64,000 nt of DNA from Pseudomonas fluorescens (GCF_002837185.1 NZ_KZ477992.1:147014-211013); one strand, 5' to 3'. Positions 35,602-45,229 are shown, numbered from the stretch's first letter. Translations and numbers: made by a program. The notes: generated by a model from the sequence alone, not told the origin.

Positions 35602-36666
35602 TCAGTCACCGTCGTTGGCGTTGAAGCCCAGCTGGATGCCCAGCGCCTTGGCCAGCTCGCCTTCGTGCAGGCGATGGACCACGTTGAGGCTGTCGTAGAG
35701 GTCGTTGAGCTGCTGGCGCCCGGCGTCGTCGTTCAACAGTTCGTTGAGGGTACGCTGGTTGCTGGCAAACAGTTTGAGTGACGCGGCATAGGCGGCGTCG
35801 ATCTTGTCGGCCAGGGCTTTCTGATCGGCCGGCAACAGCCCGCGCAGGCCTTTGTTGTCAACGCCCACCCACACGGTCTGGGCCGCCGCGAGGCTGGCTT
35901 CCAGGCTTTGCAGGGACGACTGGCTGCGCCATGCATCGGCCTGGAACGGCTGCGGGATGCCTTTGGTCTGGCGACCCATCGGCGTGCCGAGTTTTTTCTT
36001 CAGGGTATCCAGGGCGGTCACTTGCACGCGCAGCAGATCAGCGATGGCTTCGTGGGAGTCGGCGTAACGCTGGTTCGGGAACTTGGTCATCTGCGCAAGC
36101 ATGCCGTCGGTGCTGTTCCAGCTCGCCAGGATCTCTTCGGCCAGGGCTTTCTGGCGTTCGCCGATGGCCATCAACAGCGGGCAGTAACGGGCTTTCTGGG
36201 CCGCGTCGGCAACGTCGGGCTTGGCGTCGTAGAGGATATATTCGTAGGCCGACAGGCCTTGCACCACCACGCTGGATTTGGCGAGGGCGGCCGCATCGAT
36301 CTGCGGCTGGGCGCTGACCAGTTGCTCGACCTGACGACCCACCAGGTTTTTCTTGTCCGGCCAGAACTGGATCTGCCAGGCGCGGTTGCCTTCGGCCAGC
36401 GGGCCGATCAGCAGCGGTTGCAACTCGGCCCAGGCTTTTTGCGCGTGGAGGAAGTCGGCACGGGCGGTGTCCAGGCTTTCTTTATCCTGGCAATAGGCGA
36501 GGGCGCTGACGGCCAACTGACGGTCGGCCTCGACCCACCGGCTGTAGGTCGGCAGGATGACTTGCTTGGCGATGGCGGCCGAGGTCACCGCTTGCGGATC
36601 CTGGGGCGAGCAGGCACCGAGGGCAAGGGCGGCCAGGCTGGTGAACAACAACTTGGGACGGAACAT
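35602..36666 (-). CDS. Imelysin-family lipoprotein (peptidase M75-like)
   Basis: The 354-residue product has a lipobox (LAALALGAC, lipidated Cys19) and an all-helical imelysin domain, seen in the AWAELQPLLIGPLAEGNRAW and VVVQGLSAYEYILYDAKPDV segments. Imelysins are periplasmic or outer-membrane proteins tied to iron uptake. The family's GxHxxE metal motif appears here only as GLSAYEYIL, so His is lost and protease activity is doubtful. P. aeruginosa has the set icmP-PA4371-PA4372-PA4373; this one corresponds to the second imelysin (PA4371). The gene is in the middle of a three-gene operon. Confidence 0.88.
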   Translation of the reverse strand: MFRPKLLFTSLAALALGACSPQDPQAVTSAAIAKQVILPTYSRWVEADRQLAVSALAYCQDKESLDTARADFLHAQKAWAELQPLLIGPLAEGNRAWQIQFWPDKKNLVGRQVEQLVSAQPQIDAAALAKSSVVVQGLSAYEYILYDAKPDVADAAQKARYCPLLMAIGERQKALAEEILASWNSTDGMLAQMTKFPNQRYADSHEAIADLLRVQVTALDTLKKKLGTPMGRQTKGIPQPFQADAWRSQSSLQSLEASLAAAQTVWVGVDNKGLRGLLPADQKALADKIDAAYAASLKLFASNQRTLNELLNDDAGRQQLNDLYDSLNVVHRLHEGELAKALGIQLGFNANDGD

Positions 36667-36697
36667 GTCGAGCTCCCTTCTGTAATTGGGGCAAAGC

Positions 36698-38137
36698 TTA
36701 TAGAGAATTCAGGAATGCCAGCAACGCGGCACGCTGCTCGGCGTTGAACGACAACACATGCTGCTGCGCCGCTTGCGCTTGCCCGCCATGCCAGAGCACG
36801 GCTTCAAGCAGGTTGCGGGCGCGGCCGTCATGCAGAAACTGGGTGTGACCACTCACGGTTTGCGTCAGGCCGATGCCCCACAACGGCGGGGTACGCCAGT
36901 CGCGGCCACCGGCCTTGAATTCAGTACGGTTGTCGGCGAGGCCTTCGCCCATGTCATGCAGCAGCAAGTCGCTGTAGGGGCGGATCACCTGATTGGCCAG
37001 TTCGGGTTCGGAGGCGTTGGCCGCCGTGGTGAACGTTGGCTTGTGACAGCCCTGGCAACCTGCCTGGTAAAACAGGTTCTTGCCGGCCAGCACCTGTGGC
37101 GCGTTGACGTCGCGGCGCAGCGGCACGGCGAGGTTACGCGTATAGAACAGCACCAGGCGCAGAATGTTGTCGCTGACTTCCGGCTCGCCCTCGGGGCCGT
37201 TGCCGTTGGGTGCCTGTTTGCAGGCCACCTGGGCGTCGGTGCAGTCATCGAAGGGTCTCAGGGAAGTGGTGAGGCCCATATCACCCGAAAATGCGTGAAC
37301 ATTTTGTTGATTGAGGTTGGGTTGCCCGGATTTCCAGCCAAAGCGCCCTAAAACGGTCTTTTGCTCGGCGTCATCCCATACCTGGTTCGCCCGGCCGATG
37401 ATGGCTTCGCTGTCGGCGGTTTTCGGGTCGGTGTTGCGCAGGATGTCGGCGTCGCTGATGGCTTCAAGCAAACCCAGGCCAATCATCGGCGGTGCGACGC
37501 GCGCAGAAAAGCGGGTGTCGGGGTGCATCGGGCCATAGCCAAGCTGGGTGATCTGCAGCGCGGGCTTGCGCAACTCGACCACCGTGCCGTCCGTGAACCT
37601 GACGTTGATCGGCGTGTAGTCGACGCGCACCTTGCCCTCCGGTGCCACGCCCGGCACGGCCATGTCCTGCAGTTGGCCGCCGTACACCGGCTCGGGCACC
37701 ACGCCAAGCTGTTCGATGAGTTTGGCGTAAGGCGCCAGCTCTGCATCTGGGGGGGAGATGGACAGGCGCACCAGCATCGACACGGCATTGGGCGCATCGG
37801 CCAGCGGTGGGTGGCCCCGGCCGTCCTTGATATGACAGTTCTGGCAGGCGTTGGTATTGAACAGCGGGCCCAGGCCGTCACGCGCAGTGGTGGTCGAGGG
37901 CGCGATCACCCAGGGGCTGCGAAAGAAACTGTTGCCTACGCTGAAGTCCAGGCGGCGGGTAGGCGCCAGGTTGGCCGAGGGTAGGGAAAACGCGTTCTGG
38001 TCGCGCTTGTTCACGGTCGCCGCGCCGCCGGCCCGCGCTTCCCCCGGCTCAGCCTGGGTAAACCTTGGGGCGTCGTCGCAGGCAGTCAGGCCCAGGGCCA
38101 TCAATGCTGCGCACAGGCGTAGTAGCGAACGGAACAT
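36698..38137 (-). CDS. Di-heme oxidoreductase (DHOR family) lipoprotein
   Basis: The 479-residue protein has a lipobox (ALGLTAC, Cys20) and two c-type heme sites: CQNCH at residues 98-102 and CQGCH at 361-365. This is the layout of the di-heme 'thiol oxidoreductase' family, related to MauG and cytochrome c peroxidase, which accompanies imelysins in iron-linked operons. It may oxidise a partner or reduce iron or peroxide in the periplasm. ATG at 38137 follows AGGAA; an earlier ATG at 38209 would disrupt the signal. First gene of the operon; a weak Fur-like site lies upstream. Confidence 0.88.
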   Translation of the reverse strand: MFRSLLRLCAALMALGLTACDDAPRFTQAEPGEARAGGAATVNKRDQNAFSLPSANLAPTRRLDFSVGNSFFRSPWVIAPSTTTARDGLGPLFNTNACQNCHIKDGRGHPPLADAPNAVSMLVRLSISPPDAELAPYAKLIEQLGVVPEPVYGGQLQDMAVPGVAPEGKVRVDYTPINVRFTDGTVVELRKPALQITQLGYGPMHPDTRFSARVAPPMIGLGLLEAISDADILRNTDPKTADSEAIIGRANQVWDDAEQKTVLGRFGWKSGQPNLNQQNVHAFSGDMGLTTSLRPFDDCTDAQVACKQAPNGNGPEGEPEVSDNILRLVLFYTRNLAVPLRRDVNAPQVLAGKNLFYQAGCQGCHKPTFTTAANASEPELANQVIRPYSDLLLHDMGEGLADNRTEFKAGGRDWRTPPLWGIGLTQTVSGHTQFLHDGRARNLLEAVLWHGGQAQAAQQHVLSFNAEQRAALLAFLNSL

Positions 38138-38197
38138 CGAGTTTCCTGAACGAAGGCGAAAAATCCGGTGGCAAAGTCTAACAGGGCAGGGCAGTTT

Positions 38198-38214
38198 GAA
38201 TAAGAGCAATTATC
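38198..38214 (-). promoter_or_regulatory. Possible weak Fur box before the di-heme/imelysin operon
   Basis: On the minus strand GATAATTGCTCTTATTC resembles the start and end of the Fur consensus GATAATGATAATCATTATC, but the centre is poor. It lies 61 bases before the operon start. Iron control is expected for such operons. Confidence 0.3.
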
Positions 38215-38276
38215 GTTTGGTGGCATCCCGATGCATTCCGCTAGAATGACCGCACATTTTTTTCTGGAGGTGGCCA

Positions 38277-38840
38277 ATGCAGGCTCTCGACGCTTTGCTC
38301 AACCGTGTTTCCGTGCCGCGCTTGCTGGAACCGGCACCGACCCAGGAGCAGCGCGACGTGCTGTTCGCCGCCGCCATGCGCGCGCCCGACCACGGCCAGT
38401 TACGCCCGTGGCGTTTCCTCACCGTGGAAGGCCCGGCCCGTGAGCGCATGGGCACGCTGTTGGCCGAAGCGGCGCGTTTGCAGGATGCGGATGCCCCGCA
38501 AGCCGCTATCGACAAGGCCCAGAACGGCCCGTTGCGGGCGCCGCTGGTGGTGGTGGTGATCGCCCGCCTGCAGGAGCATTTCAAAGTGCCGAAGTCCGAA
38601 CAATTGCTGGCAGCCGCCTGTGCGGCCCATGGCATTCTTTTGGCGGCTTATGCGCAAGGGATCGGCGCGGTGTGGCGCACGGGCGAGTTGTCTTACTCGG
38701 CTCATGTGGCCAAAGGGCTGGGGCTGACCGCAGATGAAGAAGTGATCGGCTTCCTGTACCTGGGCACGCCGCAGAACCCGCCGCGTACGGCGCCCAAGGA
38801 AGATGTTGCGGCGTTCGTCCAGGCCTGGACCGGCCTGTAA
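38277..38840 (+). CDS. Nitroreductase family protein (YdjA-like)
   Basis: A 187-residue FMN-dependent flavoprotein of the small nitroreductase class. Motifs: RAPDHGQLRPWRFLTVEG near the N-terminus (FMN phosphate contact), LAAACAAHGILLAAYAQGIG in the middle and a C-terminal EEVIGFLYLGTP. The PDHGQLRPWRF form is that of E. coli YdjA, the shortest nitroreductase. Natural substrate unknown. GGAGGT lies 6 bases upstream of the ATG. It is divergent from the di-heme operon, with 139 bases between. Confidence 0.88.
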   Translation: MQALDALLNRVSVPRLLEPAPTQEQRDVLFAAAMRAPDHGQLRPWRFLTVEGPARERMGTLLAEAARLQDADAPQAAIDKAQNGPLRAPLVVVVIARLQEHFKVPKSEQLLAAACAAHGILLAAYAQGIGAVWRTGELSYSAHVAKGLGLTADEEVIGFLYLGTPQNPPRTAPKEDVAAFVQAWTGL

Positions 38841-38857
38841 AACAAAAAGGGTCAAAA

Positions 38858-38946
38858 TGTGGGAGGGGGCTTGCCCCCGATAGCGGTAAAGTCAGCTACA
38901 GATAAGTGACTGACACTCTGCCATCGGGGGCAGGCCCCCTCCCATA
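38858..38946. repeat. REPIN, TGTGGGAGG family
   Basis: Inverted REP pair between convergent nitroreductase and chemoreceptor genes. The right arm has a compensated change (GGGGCAGGCC) and ends CCCATA. Confidence 0.92.
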
Positions 38947-38964
38947 TTGGACCTGCAGTGTGTC

Positions 38965-41103
38965 TTAAACCCTGAACTGATCCATCAACTTCATCTGCTG
39001 GCTGGCCAGGGCATTGAGCTGGCTGCTGATGGCCGCCGACTCGGTGGCCTGGCCGGTGAGGGTTTCGGTCACGGTGCGGATCGCCGAGACGTTGCGATTG
39101 ACCTCTTCGGCCACCGCGCTCTGCTCTTCGGCGGCGCTGGCGATCTGCAGGTTCATGTCGCTGATCACGGTCACGGCGTCGCTGATCTTGCCCAGGGCCT
39201 GCACCGCTTGATGGATCTGCCCGGCATTGCTTTGGGCCTGTTGTTGGCTGGAATGCATGGTCGCCACCACGTCCCGGGTGCCGCTCTGGATCCGTTCGAT
39301 CACCAGACGAATTTCCTCTACCGAATCCTGGGTGCGTTTGGCCAGGTTGCGCACCTCATCGGCCACCACCGCAAAACCGCGTCCGCTTTCCCCGGCACGC
39401 GCCGCTTCGATCGCCGCGTTCAACGCCAGCAGGTTGGTCTGTTCGGCAATGCTGCGAATCACTTCCAGGACTGAACCGATCTGTTCGCTATTGACGGCCA
39501 ACGCCTCGACTTCGCCGACGGCCTTGCTGACTTCCTGGGCAAGCGAGGTGATATCGCGGGTGCTTTGCTCGATGATCGACATGCCTTCGCGCGCCGACTG
39601 ATCCGCGCCGCGTGCCGCGCTGGCGGCATTGGAGGCGCTGTTGGCGACGTCATGGGCGGTGGCGCTCATTTCATTGGACGCGGTGGCCACCTGGTCGATC
39701 TCGCGAAATTGCACCTGCATGCCTTCGCTGGTCTGGCGCGCGATGGCCGAGGACTGGTCGGCCGTGCCGCGCGCCTCGGTGATGCTTTGCTTGATCTGCG
39801 CGATGGTCGGTTGCAGTTTGTCGAGGAAGCGGTTGAACCAGTTCACCAGCTCGCCCAGTTCGTCTTTTTTGGCATAGGCCAGGCGCTGGGTGAGGTCGCC
39901 GTCGCCGCTGGCGATGTCCTTGAGCATGGCGGCCACACTGTTGATCGGACGCGTTACGCCGGTGGCGGTCAGCCAGATCAGCAGCAGGCCCAGCAGGGCC
40001 GCGGCGGCGGCGACCAGCAAGGCTTTGAGGGTGCCTGTCGCCTGGGCTTGGTCAAGCACAGCTTGCAGTTTCACGTTATCGGCCAGCATCACCGATTTGG
40101 GCAGCTTGATCACCACGCCCCAGGATTTGGCGTCGGCAATCGGCTTGACGGGGTATACGGCACGAATGGTCTCGCCCTGTTCGCGGATCATCGGGCGATC
40201 ATCGGCGAGCAGTTGCACGATCTCTTTGCCCTCGGCGCCAAGCGTGTCGATCAGGTTCTTGCCCACTTTGGCCGGCTCACCGCTGTAGGCGGCGATCACC
40301 CCGGTGCTGGACAGAACCTCCACGTGTGCGGCGCCGTTGAACACGCCCTTCTGCGCCGCATCGGTGTCGGCTTGCAGGGCGTTGAGGGCGATATCGACAC
40401 CGACGACGCCGATCACCTTGTTATCGACGATCAAAGGCAGGGAGATGGTGGTCATCAGCACGGGCTTGCCGGCCACGGTGTCTTCGTACGGGTCCAGCAG
40501 GCACGTGGTGCGCGTGTCGCGTGGGCAGGTGTACCAAATGTTGTAGGGCGTACCGCTGAGGTTGAGGGTGGTCTTGGTCAGGTCAGCCTCGACCATGACC
40601 GTGTTCAGGCCTTCGCCGCCGGCCCGGCTCCAGTAACTGGAAAAACGGCCTTTTTCGTTGGAGACGCGGGCCTTGTCGTCGATGAACTCGCTGTCCTTGC
40701 CGTCCAGTGCGTTGGGTTCGAACGACAGCCAGATGCCCAGCACCTTGGTGTTACGGTCGAAAGCGGTTTTGACGCTCTGGTTGAGTTCTTCGCGCAGGGC
40801 GCCGGCTTCCAGGGAACGCTTGGCCCCGAGGTTGCGCAGGTCTTTGATCTGGTCGGCGAGGGCGGTGACCGCCAGCAGGTTTTCGTTGAAGGTTTTCTGC
40901 AACTGCACGGCCTGTTCGGCCGCCTTGGCTTGCAGCAACTGTTCCACGCCGGCAGTCAGCATGCGTGAGCTTGAGTCACTGACCAGTTGATCGTTCTGGT
41001 TGGTGTTGTAGATGTTGATGCCGACCACCAGTGCAATGACCCCTACCAGGCAGAGGCCGGACAGCAGCACGATTTTCAGGCGGATGGAGAGGGTGTCGAA
41101 CAT
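38965..41103 (-). CDS. Methyl-accepting chemotaxis protein with dCache ligand domain
   Basis: The 712-residue receptor has TM1 (residues 10-31), a large periplasmic double-Cache domain (35-345; [20 protein letters not shown] is the family's membrane-proximal strand), TM2 (about 350-372), a HAMP domain, and the signalling hairpin with [20 protein letters not shown]. It should sense a small molecule in the periplasm and control CheA. The strict amino-acid motif of PctA-type receptors (R-x-WY) is not clear here; a region with two cysteines ([19 protein letters not shown], Cys193 and Cys201) stands in its place. Ligand unknown. No CheB/CheR-tethering pentapeptide at the C-terminus (ends MDQFRV). 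Confidence 0.92.
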   Translation of the reverse strand: MFDTLSIRLKIVLLSGLCLVGVIALVVGINIYNTNQNDQLVSDSSSRMLTAGVEQLLQAKAAEQAVQLQKTFNENLLAVTALADQIKDLRNLGAKRSLEAGALREELNQSVKTAFDRNTKVLGIWLSFEPNALDGKDSEFIDDKARVSNEKGRFSSYWSRAGGEGLNTVMVEADLTKTTLNLSGTPYNIWYTCPRDTRTTCLLDPYEDTVAGKPVLMTTISLPLIVDNKVIGVVGVDIALNALQADTDAAQKGVFNGAAHVEVLSSTGVIAAYSGEPAKVGKNLIDTLGAEGKEIVQLLADDRPMIREQGETIRAVYPVKPIADAKSWGVVIKLPKSVMLADNVKLQAVLDQAQATGTLKALLVAAAAALLGLLLIWLTATGVTRPINSVAAMLKDIASGDGDLTQRLAYAKKDELGELVNWFNRFLDKLQPTIAQIKQSITEARGTADQSSAIARQTSEGMQVQFREIDQVATASNEMSATAHDVANSASNAASAARGADQSAREGMSIIEQSTRDITSLAQEVSKAVGEVEALAVNSEQIGSVLEVIRSIAEQTNLLALNAAIEAARAGESGRGFAVVADEVRNLAKRTQDSVEEIRLVIERIQSGTRDVVATMHSSQQQAQSNAGQIHQAVQALGKISDAVTVISDMNLQIASAAEEQSAVAEEVNRNVSAIRTVTETLTGQATESAAISSQLNALASQQMKLMDQFRV

Positions 41104-41241
41104 AGGTTCACTCACGAATGGACTTGTTGAGATGCGCGCAGCAGAGCCAAGTCCATTCGGCGCCATGTCTGAAACATCGGCTTAACAAATCAATTCATGA
41201 GTGACAGACGATGAGCGGTAGGAAAACGCCTACGCGCAGTG

Positions 41242-41643
41242 TTATACGGGCGGTGCAAGCTGCTCGGGGCGAGACCAGATCCACAGATTGCCCAGGCCCA
41301 TGCCGGCGATTGCCAGGTAGATCGGCCAGCCGTGATCGAGCATCACCAGCATCAGGACGGCGCACAGCAGCATGCTGACGGTGGCGCTGACTTTGGCCCG
41401 ACGCGCGATGATCTTGCCATTGCGCCAGTTGAACAGGATCGGCCCGAACAGGCGGTGGTTTTCCAGCCAGGCGCTCAGGCGCGGCGAGCTTTTAGTCGCG
41501 GCCCAGGTGGCCAGCAGGATGAATTCGGTGGTGGGTAAACCCGGTATGACAATCGCCACCAGGCCGATCCCCAGGCTGACGTAGGCCAGCAGGCCGTAGA
41601 GGATCTGCGCGATTCTGGAGGTGGATTGGGTTTTGCCGGTCAT
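41242..41643 (-). CDS. DUF454 (YbaN-type) inner-membrane protein
   Basis: The 133-residue protein has the DUF454 pattern: a first hydrophobic helix (LLAYVSLGIGLVAIVIPGLP) followed by TTEFILLATWAATKSSPRLS, the motif LENHRLFGPILFNWRNGKII, and two closing hydrophobic helices. The function is unknown. Members often occur beside heme-uptake genes in pseudomonads, and here the heme oxygenase gene is the next one upstream on the same strand, separated by a REPIN. Starts at ATG 41643. Confidence 0.85.
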   Translation of the reverse strand: MTGKTQSTSRIAQILYGLLAYVSLGIGLVAIVIPGLPTTEFILLATWAATKSSPRLSAWLENHRLFGPILFNWRNGKIIARRAKVSATVSMLLCAVLMLVMLDHGWPIYLAIAGMGLGNLWIWSRPEQLAPPV

Positions 41644-41686
41644 AGGTAGGGTTATCACAGAAAAACAATGTGAAATGCGTTCCAAC

Positions 41687-41776
41687 TGTGGGGGGGGGGG
41701 CTTGCCCCCGATGGCGGTGTATCAGTCAATAAATTCTTTGCTGACACACCGCATCGGGGGCAAGCCGCCTCCCACA
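41687..41776. repeat. REPIN, TGTGGGAGG family, with an 11-G tract
   Basis: Inverted REP pair between the DUF454 gene and hemO. The left arm reads TGTGGGGGGGGGGGCTTGCC, so the usual GGGAGGGGG has become an uninterrupted run of 11 G (41690-41700). The right arm reads CAAGCCGCCTCCCACA, so one stem pair is also lost. Confidence 0.9.
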
Positions 41777-41800
41777 TTTGATTGCATTTCAATCAGTAGG

Positions 41801-42409
41801 TCAGGCCAGTTCAGGGGCCGTAGCGTACGCCTGTTCCAGCAATACGGTGAAGCGTACAAACGCATCGATTGCGCCTTTTTCTACCGCGGCTTCTTCTTCG
41901 GCGCTGAACGGCAGGCCGTCGAGAATGCGGGTGAAGCGCTTCCAGCCTTCGGCGCGTCCACCGACCGGCTCGGCCAGGTGGCGCGCGCCGAAGGTCTCGC
42001 TCAGGCCCAGGCCCACGGCCCGTTTGATCAGGAAGGCAGCGCCCAGTTTGGAGCCTTCCGAGACGAACAGCCAGCCCAGGGCTTCGGCCTGGCCCGGGTT
42101 GCTCACGGCACCGGCGACCGGCGCGGGTACGTCGGTGTCGAGGTCGCCCAGATCGAGCCTGGCTGCTTCTGCGCGGCAGCGCTCGGCCAGGTCCGGGATG
42201 ATCCGGTTCAGTTCGGCATCGTTGTACAGCGCGACCAACTCCGATTGGAACAGGTACTGCGCCACCACGAAGCGGGCGAAGTTGGCCTGGGTCTCAAACG
42301 GGGCGTGCGCCTTGACCAGTGCGTCGAGCTTGGTGTGCGGCTCGTTGGTGATCTGGTTCAGGCGCTGGGAGCGCAGGCCTGGACGTTCTGCAGTAGGAGA
42401 AGCGGTCAT
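41801..42409 (-). CDS. hemO: Heme oxygenase (HemO/PigA type)
   Basis: Opens heme to release iron, CO and biliverdin, the last step of heme-iron use. The 202-residue protein has the family pattern NEPHTKLDALVKAHAPF with His25 as the proximal heme ligand, and the distal-helix motif GWLFVSEGSKLGAAFLIKRA. This is the bacterial HemO/PigA branch. The gene follows the TonB receptor of a heme cell-surface-signalling locus, but a terminator-like hairpin lies between. AAGGA precedes the ATG at 42409. Confidence 0.92.
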   Translation of the reverse strand: MTASPTAERPGLRSQRLNQITNEPHTKLDALVKAHAPFETQANFARFVVAQYLFQSELVALYNDAELNRIIPDLAERCRAEAARLDLGDLDTDVPAPVAGAVSNPGQAEALGWLFVSEGSKLGAAFLIKRAVGLGLSETFGARHLAEPVGGRAEGWKRFTRILDGLPFSAEEEAAVEKGAIDAFVRFTVLLEQAYATAPELA

Positions 42410-42486
42410 GAGAAAATCCTTGAGGGGGGAGCGCCTTGTGGCTCTAAAGAGAGCCGTTATCAACTAGACGAACAGGAAGACGCGGC

Positions 42487-42532
42487 ACAGTAAAAAATCC
42501 TCACCTCGCCGCACGATCATTGCGGCGAGGTG
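42487..42532 (-). terminator. Terminator between heme receptor gene and hemO
   Basis: On the minus strand CACCTCGCCGCA pairs perfectly with TGCGGCGAGGTG (12 bp, 7-base loop), followed by AGGATTTTTTACTG. It lies right after the receptor stop, so hemO is reached by read-through or from its own promoter. Confidence 0.8.
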
Positions 42533-42544
42533 CGGCAGGGCGCG

Positions 42545-45112
42545 TCAGATGTCCCAGATCAGGTTGATCGCGAAGTTGCGCCCCGGCTGTGTCAGTCGAT
42601 CGAGGTTGGCCGGGCCGGTCACTGCGGCTTCGCCAACGCTGTCGTAGCTGCGCACGTCATCCCAGTTCCAGTACTTTTTGTCGGTGAGGTTGTAGAGGCC
42701 GCCGTTGACGGTCACGTCGTGGGTGAGCTTGTAGTAGGCGGTCAGATCAAGAATGCCGAAGCCCGGCGTCTTGAACGGGCCGCGGGTGTCGCCGTCGGGG
42801 GCGTGGAAGGTGCTGCTGTCGACGCGGTTCTGTTTCTTCACCAGGGTCCAGCTCACCAGGCCCCCGTAGTTGTCCTGGTCGTAGCCCAGGCCGAATACGC
42901 CCTTGAGCGGGTTGACGCTGTTGAGCGGCTCGCCGTTGTCGTCGTTACGGCCATGGGCGTAGGAGACCGCGCCTTGGGTATAGAGACCTTGCGGCGCGCC
43001 GAACGCATCCAGGTTCAGCCGGCCCTTGGCCTCGGCGCCCTTGATGGTGGCGCGTTTGATATTCACCGCCTGGAACTGCTCGACGGTGCCACCGACCACT
43101 GCGTTGTCCTCGTCGATGAAGTCGCGGTATTTGTTGTAGAACACGGCGATTTCGAACGAGCCTTCGTCGAACTTGCCGCGCAGCCCGGTTTCGATGCCCT
43201 TGCTGGTTTCCGGCTTGAGGTCGGGGTTGGGCTCCACGGTGTAGCCCAGGTTGAGGTTTTCGAAGCGGCCATACAGCGCTTTGGCGGACGGTGTGCGGAA
43301 ACCCTCGGCGTACTGGCCGAACCAGGTGTATTGATCGGTCAGGGCATAGGTCAGGCCGAACTTGGGCGTGACGCGGTGCCAGGTTTTGTCCTTGCCGTCG
43401 ACCGCATACTCTCCGGTGGGGTTCACGGTGCTGAGGAATTCCTCGGTCAGCTTGGGCTTGAGCCGGGTGTAGTCGTAGCGCACGGCGGGCAGGAAGGTCC
43501 AGTTGTCCCAGGTGATCTGGTCCTGGGCGAACAGCGAATAGGTGTTGATGGTCGGGTCGGGGAAGTCGCTGGATTTCTTCACGCTGTCGCTGGCCGATGG
43601 GCTGGGCGCGCCGATGGCGGTGCAGCCGCTGCCGACCGCCAGGCAGGTGGCGCCGCCTTCACGCGAGCCGGTGACTTTCTGCTGCTTGAGGGTGGTGCCG
43701 TAGGTCACCTGGTGATCGGTGGCACCGAGGCTGAAGGCCTTGTCCAGCTGTGCATCGAAGACCCACTGTTTTTCTTCGTACAGCGTGTCGCGGGTGCGCA
43801 ATACACGGCGGCCGGACTGATAGATTTCGGCGGTCGTCTGGTCGGTCTTGGCGATCTGGTAATTGAGGCTGGTCTTGATGCGGTCGGCGATCGGCGACTC
43901 GAGGGCAAAGCTGTTTTCCAGGCCGAAGCGTTCACGGGTGATGGTGTCGTTGCCGCGACGGTCACGGTACAGGTTGAAACCACGGCCACCGATGAACGGG
44001 CCGCCCACCGCATTCTTGAGGTTGACGTCGCGATCATCCTTGTACTTCTCGTAGGTCAGGCCCAGACGGTTGTCGTCCCCGTAATTCCAACCCAGTTTGG
44101 CCAGCACGTTGGTGGTGCGGGCGTCTTCCGGGTTGGCGCCGGTGCGGGCTAGGCCAGTGGCGTTGTTGCCATCATAGGATTCGGTTTCGTGGCCGTTGCG
44201 CTGGCTCAGGTGCAGCAAGCCGTCGACATCCTGCACGCGGCCGGCGACGGTGGCGGAGGTCAGCCAGCTTTCGTCGGCGGAGCTGTAGCCGGTTTTCAGG
44301 CGTGCGCCAACGTCCTGGCCGGGCTTGATGATGTCATCCGGGTCGAGGGTGAAGTAACTCACCGCGCCACCGATGGCGCTGCTGCCGTACAGGGCCGAGG
44401 CCGGGCCGCGCAGGATCTCCACGCGCTTGACGATTTCCGGGTCGACGTAGTTGCGCCGGGTCTTGGCGTAGGGGCCGTTGAAGAAGTTGTCCGGCACTTC
44501 CACACCATCGACCTGGGTAAGAATGCGGTCGCCGTCGATCCCGCGAATGTTATAGCCCGCGTTGCCCGAGCGGGTGCCGGCGCCGCCCACGGACACGCCC
44601 GGTTCGTAACGCACCAGCTCACGGGTGTTGTTGACGTTCTGGCGGTCCAGTTCCTGGCGGTCGTGCACGCTGACCATGCTCGGTACGCTGTCGACAGCCT
44701 GCTCGGTGCGGGTGGCGCTGATGGTCACTGGCTGCAGGTTGAGGGCGCTGCCGGCGGCACGTTTCTCCAGGACGATGGTGTTGTTGCCCAGTTTGCGGTA
44801 GCTCAGGTTGGTCCCCACCAACAGCCGCTCCAGCGCCTTCTCCGGCGACAACGCCCCGCGCACGCCCGGCGACGACACACCCTGGCCCAGCTCGGCCGGC
44901 AGGCCGACTTGCCAGCCGGTCACGCCGGTGAACGCGTTCAGCGCCGCCACCAGCGGCTGCTGTTCGATGCTGAAGTTGTAGTTGCCGTGGCTGCGCGGCG
45001 CAGGTTCCGCGGCGGTTGCGGCCATTGCCGCCGGCACGCCGGCCATCAGTATGGCAGCGGTCAGCAAGGACAGAACGGGCGAACAAGACCGGCGGTTGAA
45101 ACGAGAGGACAT
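42545..45112 (-). CDS. hxuA: TonB-dependent heme receptor with signalling (STN) domain
   Basis: The 855-residue outer-membrane protein has a signal peptide, an STN domain (NFSIEQQPLVAALNAFTGVT, about residues 45-115) that talks to an anti-sigma factor, a plug (VDSVPSMVSVHDRQELDRQN, NIRGIDGDRILTQVDGVEVP), and a 22-stranded barrel ending in WDI. The heme-receptor boxes appear as FRTP (for FRAP) and NPDL (for NPNL). It follows an ECF sigma/anti-sigma pair, as in the P. aeruginosa hxuI-hxuR-hxuA heme locus; the name is by analogy. Ligand heme or hemoprotein is supported by hemO next door. ATG at 45112 after GGAG. Confidence 0.87.
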   Translation of the reverse strand: MSSRFNRRSCSPVLSLLTAAILMAGVPAAMAATAAEPAPRSHGNYNFSIEQQPLVAALNAFTGVTGWQVGLPAELGQGVSSPGVRGALSPEKALERLLVGTNLSYRKLGNNTIVLEKRAAGSALNLQPVTISATRTEQAVDSVPSMVSVHDRQELDRQNVNNTRELVRYEPGVSVGGAGTRSGNAGYNIRGIDGDRILTQVDGVEVPDNFFNGPYAKTRRNYVDPEIVKRVEILRGPASALYGSSAIGGAVSYFTLDPDDIIKPGQDVGARLKTGYSSADESWLTSATVAGRVQDVDGLLHLSQRNGHETESYDGNNATGLARTGANPEDARTTNVLAKLGWNYGDDNRLGLTYEKYKDDRDVNLKNAVGGPFIGGRGFNLYRDRRGNDTITRERFGLENSFALESPIADRIKTSLNYQIAKTDQTTAEIYQSGRRVLRTRDTLYEEKQWVFDAQLDKAFSLGATDHQVTYGTTLKQQKVTGSREGGATCLAVGSGCTAIGAPSPSASDSVKKSSDFPDPTINTYSLFAQDQITWDNWTFLPAVRYDYTRLKPKLTEEFLSTVNPTGEYAVDGKDKTWHRVTPKFGLTYALTDQYTWFGQYAEGFRTPSAKALYGRFENLNLGYTVEPNPDLKPETSKGIETGLRGKFDEGSFEIAVFYNKYRDFIDEDNAVVGGTVEQFQAVNIKRATIKGAEAKGRLNLDAFGAPQGLYTQGAVSYAHGRNDDNGEPLNSVNPLKGVFGLGYDQDNYGGLVSWTLVKKQNRVDSSTFHAPDGDTRGPFKTPGFGILDLTAYYKLTHDVTVNGGLYNLTDKKYWNWDDVRSYDSVGEAAVTGPANLDRLTQPGRNFAINLIWDI

Positions 45113-45229
45113 CGAGAGCGCTCCGGAAATACGAATCTTATAGTTGCGAACCGAAATCAAATAGGAATCAGTTGCATTGGCTATAACGAGACGTATCGCC
45201 GGTTAATATCGAGTAAAAATATTTCTCAT

